The notes below the pieces were generated by a model. The model was given only the letters and a program-made list of their open reading frames with translations. It was not told the origin of the DNA and did no database searches. The translations under genes were made by a program, and so were the position numbers. From the NCBI RefSeq assembly GCF_021018805.1, contig NC_086247.1:92984140-93048139 (forward strand): a DNA stretch of 64,000 nt, read 5' to 3'. Shown one piece after another: positions 63,001-64,000 of this stretch. Source of the stretch: Prinia subflava (lineage: Eukaryota > Chordata > Aves > Passeriformes > Cisticolidae). Numbering within the stretch: the first letter of the stretch is position 1; every line of letters begins with the position of its first letter.

Positions 63001-63599
63001 ATATGAAGATGCCACAGAGGAATAATGATAAACTTCTTAGGAGCTGGAAATACATTTAATGAATCAGGAGGTTGAGTAAATAATACCACATGTATGTGGT
63101 GAGAGCTGTCTGGATAACTGTGGTTACAGCCCCAAATAGCTCCTAAATAGTCTACAAAATAAAACAAAAGTAGATTTAGTCATTATTATTGGAAGGTCTT
63201 CTCATGGGACTATATCAAATGCAGTTACAACAGCATAAAACATGAGAAACATGAAAGCTCTTCTTGTTTCTCTTTTTAAACAACAGTGGTAGTTTTCTTT
63301 GATTTTCTGGCAAAGCATGTGTATATTTGTGTATGTGAAGAGGGTAAAGACATGGGATGAAAGTCAATGAAAGAAAGCTGCAACAAAAAGTTAGGGACAC
63401 TTACTCTAAAGGGAAGAGCATTGCCTAGCGGAAGGATTGACAGAAAGGCTTGGGTGACTCTTGCTGGTATCCAAACCACTGCTTCACCCAGCTTCTGGTC
63501 TGTGAACATACCAGTGGCCATAGCTCATCTGCTAGCATGGCACAAGCCACAGGAGTGAATAATCTGAACCCCAAGAGGGGTTTAGAGCATTTAGACCAA
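60011..63599. other. Intergenic DNA, no gene recognised
   Basis: Open frames are 60-87 codons, overlapping and without recognisable similarity. No repeat family was identified. Confidence 0.5.
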
Positions 63600-63720
63600 G
63601 CTTGTGCTGTGTAATCCCAGTTCTGACACTGATATTCCTGTGTGGCCTTGATCACATTCCACAACATTTTTGCCTCATTAGCTTCAGAAATAGAAGTGGG
63701 TGATTTTTACCTGAGGGCTT
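63600..63720 (+). repeat. MIR/CORE-SINE fossil
   Basis: TAATCCCAGTTCTGACACTG, TGTGTGGCCTTGATCA, TTTTTGCCTCATTAGCTTC and GAAATAGAAGTGGGTGATTT follow MIR order and spacing (the AATCCCGGCTCTGCCACTTA ... GTGTGACCTTGGGCA ... CCTCAGTTTCC ... AAAATGGGGATAAT series). It is strongly diverged, as expected for an ancient amniote SINE. Confidence 0.6.
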
Positions 63721-64000
63721 CATAGGAAATTTACTATTAACCAAGTCACCTCTAAGGAGCTGCAATGTAATTTTGTGTACTGAATCTGATCAGACAATGC
63801 TCTTACCCCCCAAGTGGCTGGAGATTTAACAACCCACCCTCACCCAGATCTGCGACAGAGTTGAGAAATTGTGTGTGGTGTCTCTACCAAACCATGTGTT
63901 AGGTGCTGTTTCTAAAGTAGAGAAGTGGAAATGGGCTAAAGATTCCCATCTGTATGACTTAGGTAAAGCAAGTGTTAATAGTTCCACAGCTGTTTCTGCA

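Noticed and set aside
1..64000. CRISPR arrays, operons, tRNA or rRNA genes, prophage or plasmid functions
   Set aside because: No regularly spaced repeats, cloverleaf genes or prokaryote-style gene packing were seen; the DNA is vertebrate in character.

Overview
The window is vertebrate nuclear DNA, almost certainly from a bird. Its one recognisable protein-coding gene is prolactin (PRL), on the minus strand at about 44.05-50.16 kb. All five coding exons are intact, all introns are GT-AG, and the encoded 229-aa precursor is avian in type. Bird ancestry is also supported by several CR1 LINE fragments, including 3' ends with the typical 8-bp tail motif, by short solo LTRs, and by otherwise sparse, AT-rich, gene-poor DNA. 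Some residues differ from chicken and turkey prolactin as I remember them, particularly in the last exon, so a non-galliform bird is more likely. That last point is inference.

Layout. 1-6.5 kb: non-coding DNA with a CTTTT microsatellite, a GC-rich block behind a good plus-strand splice acceptor (about 2.5-2.9 kb), and a homeodomain-site-rich block that looks like a conserved developmental enhancer (5.64-6.45 kb). 6.5-24.4 kb: AT-rich intergenic DNA with two MIR/CORE-SINE fossils near 15.1 and 15.5 kb and a second enhancer-like block at 18.55-18.96 kb. 24.4-44 kb: a patchwork of mobile-element remains. These are CR1 at 24.44-25.12 (+), a 561-bp solo LTR at 28.07 kb, a 323-bp solo LTR at 33.59 kb, an antisense 517-bp LTR at 34.88 kb, CR1 at 37.09-37.87 (+) and CR1 at 41.70-41.94 (-). 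44.05-50.2 kb: PRL with its TATA promoter. 50.2-64 kb: the PRL 5' flank, with an E-box/MARE-like block 0.8-1.1 kb upstream, an internally deleted CR1 reverse-transcriptase fragment beside an opposed CR1 3' end (53.5-54.5 kb), a perfect 25-bp hairpin (55.75 kb), a 325-bp LTR of the same family as the one at 33.59 kb, a long poly-T/GTT microsatellite (59.93 kb) and another MIR fossil at 63.6 kb.

Only PRL can be read as a working gene. In mammals PRL lies in a gene-poor region between the SOX4/CASC15 domain and HDGFL1/NRSN1. If that order holds here, the 1-44 kb side faces SOX4/CASC15, which would fit the enhancer-like blocks and the possible lncRNA exon near 2.5 kb. I saw no CRISPR array, operon, novel enzyme system or intact mobile element. 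The most notable non-genic items are three LTR families with readable target-site duplications, the perfect hairpin, and a 22-bp direct repeat spaced exactly 500 bp apart around a CR1.
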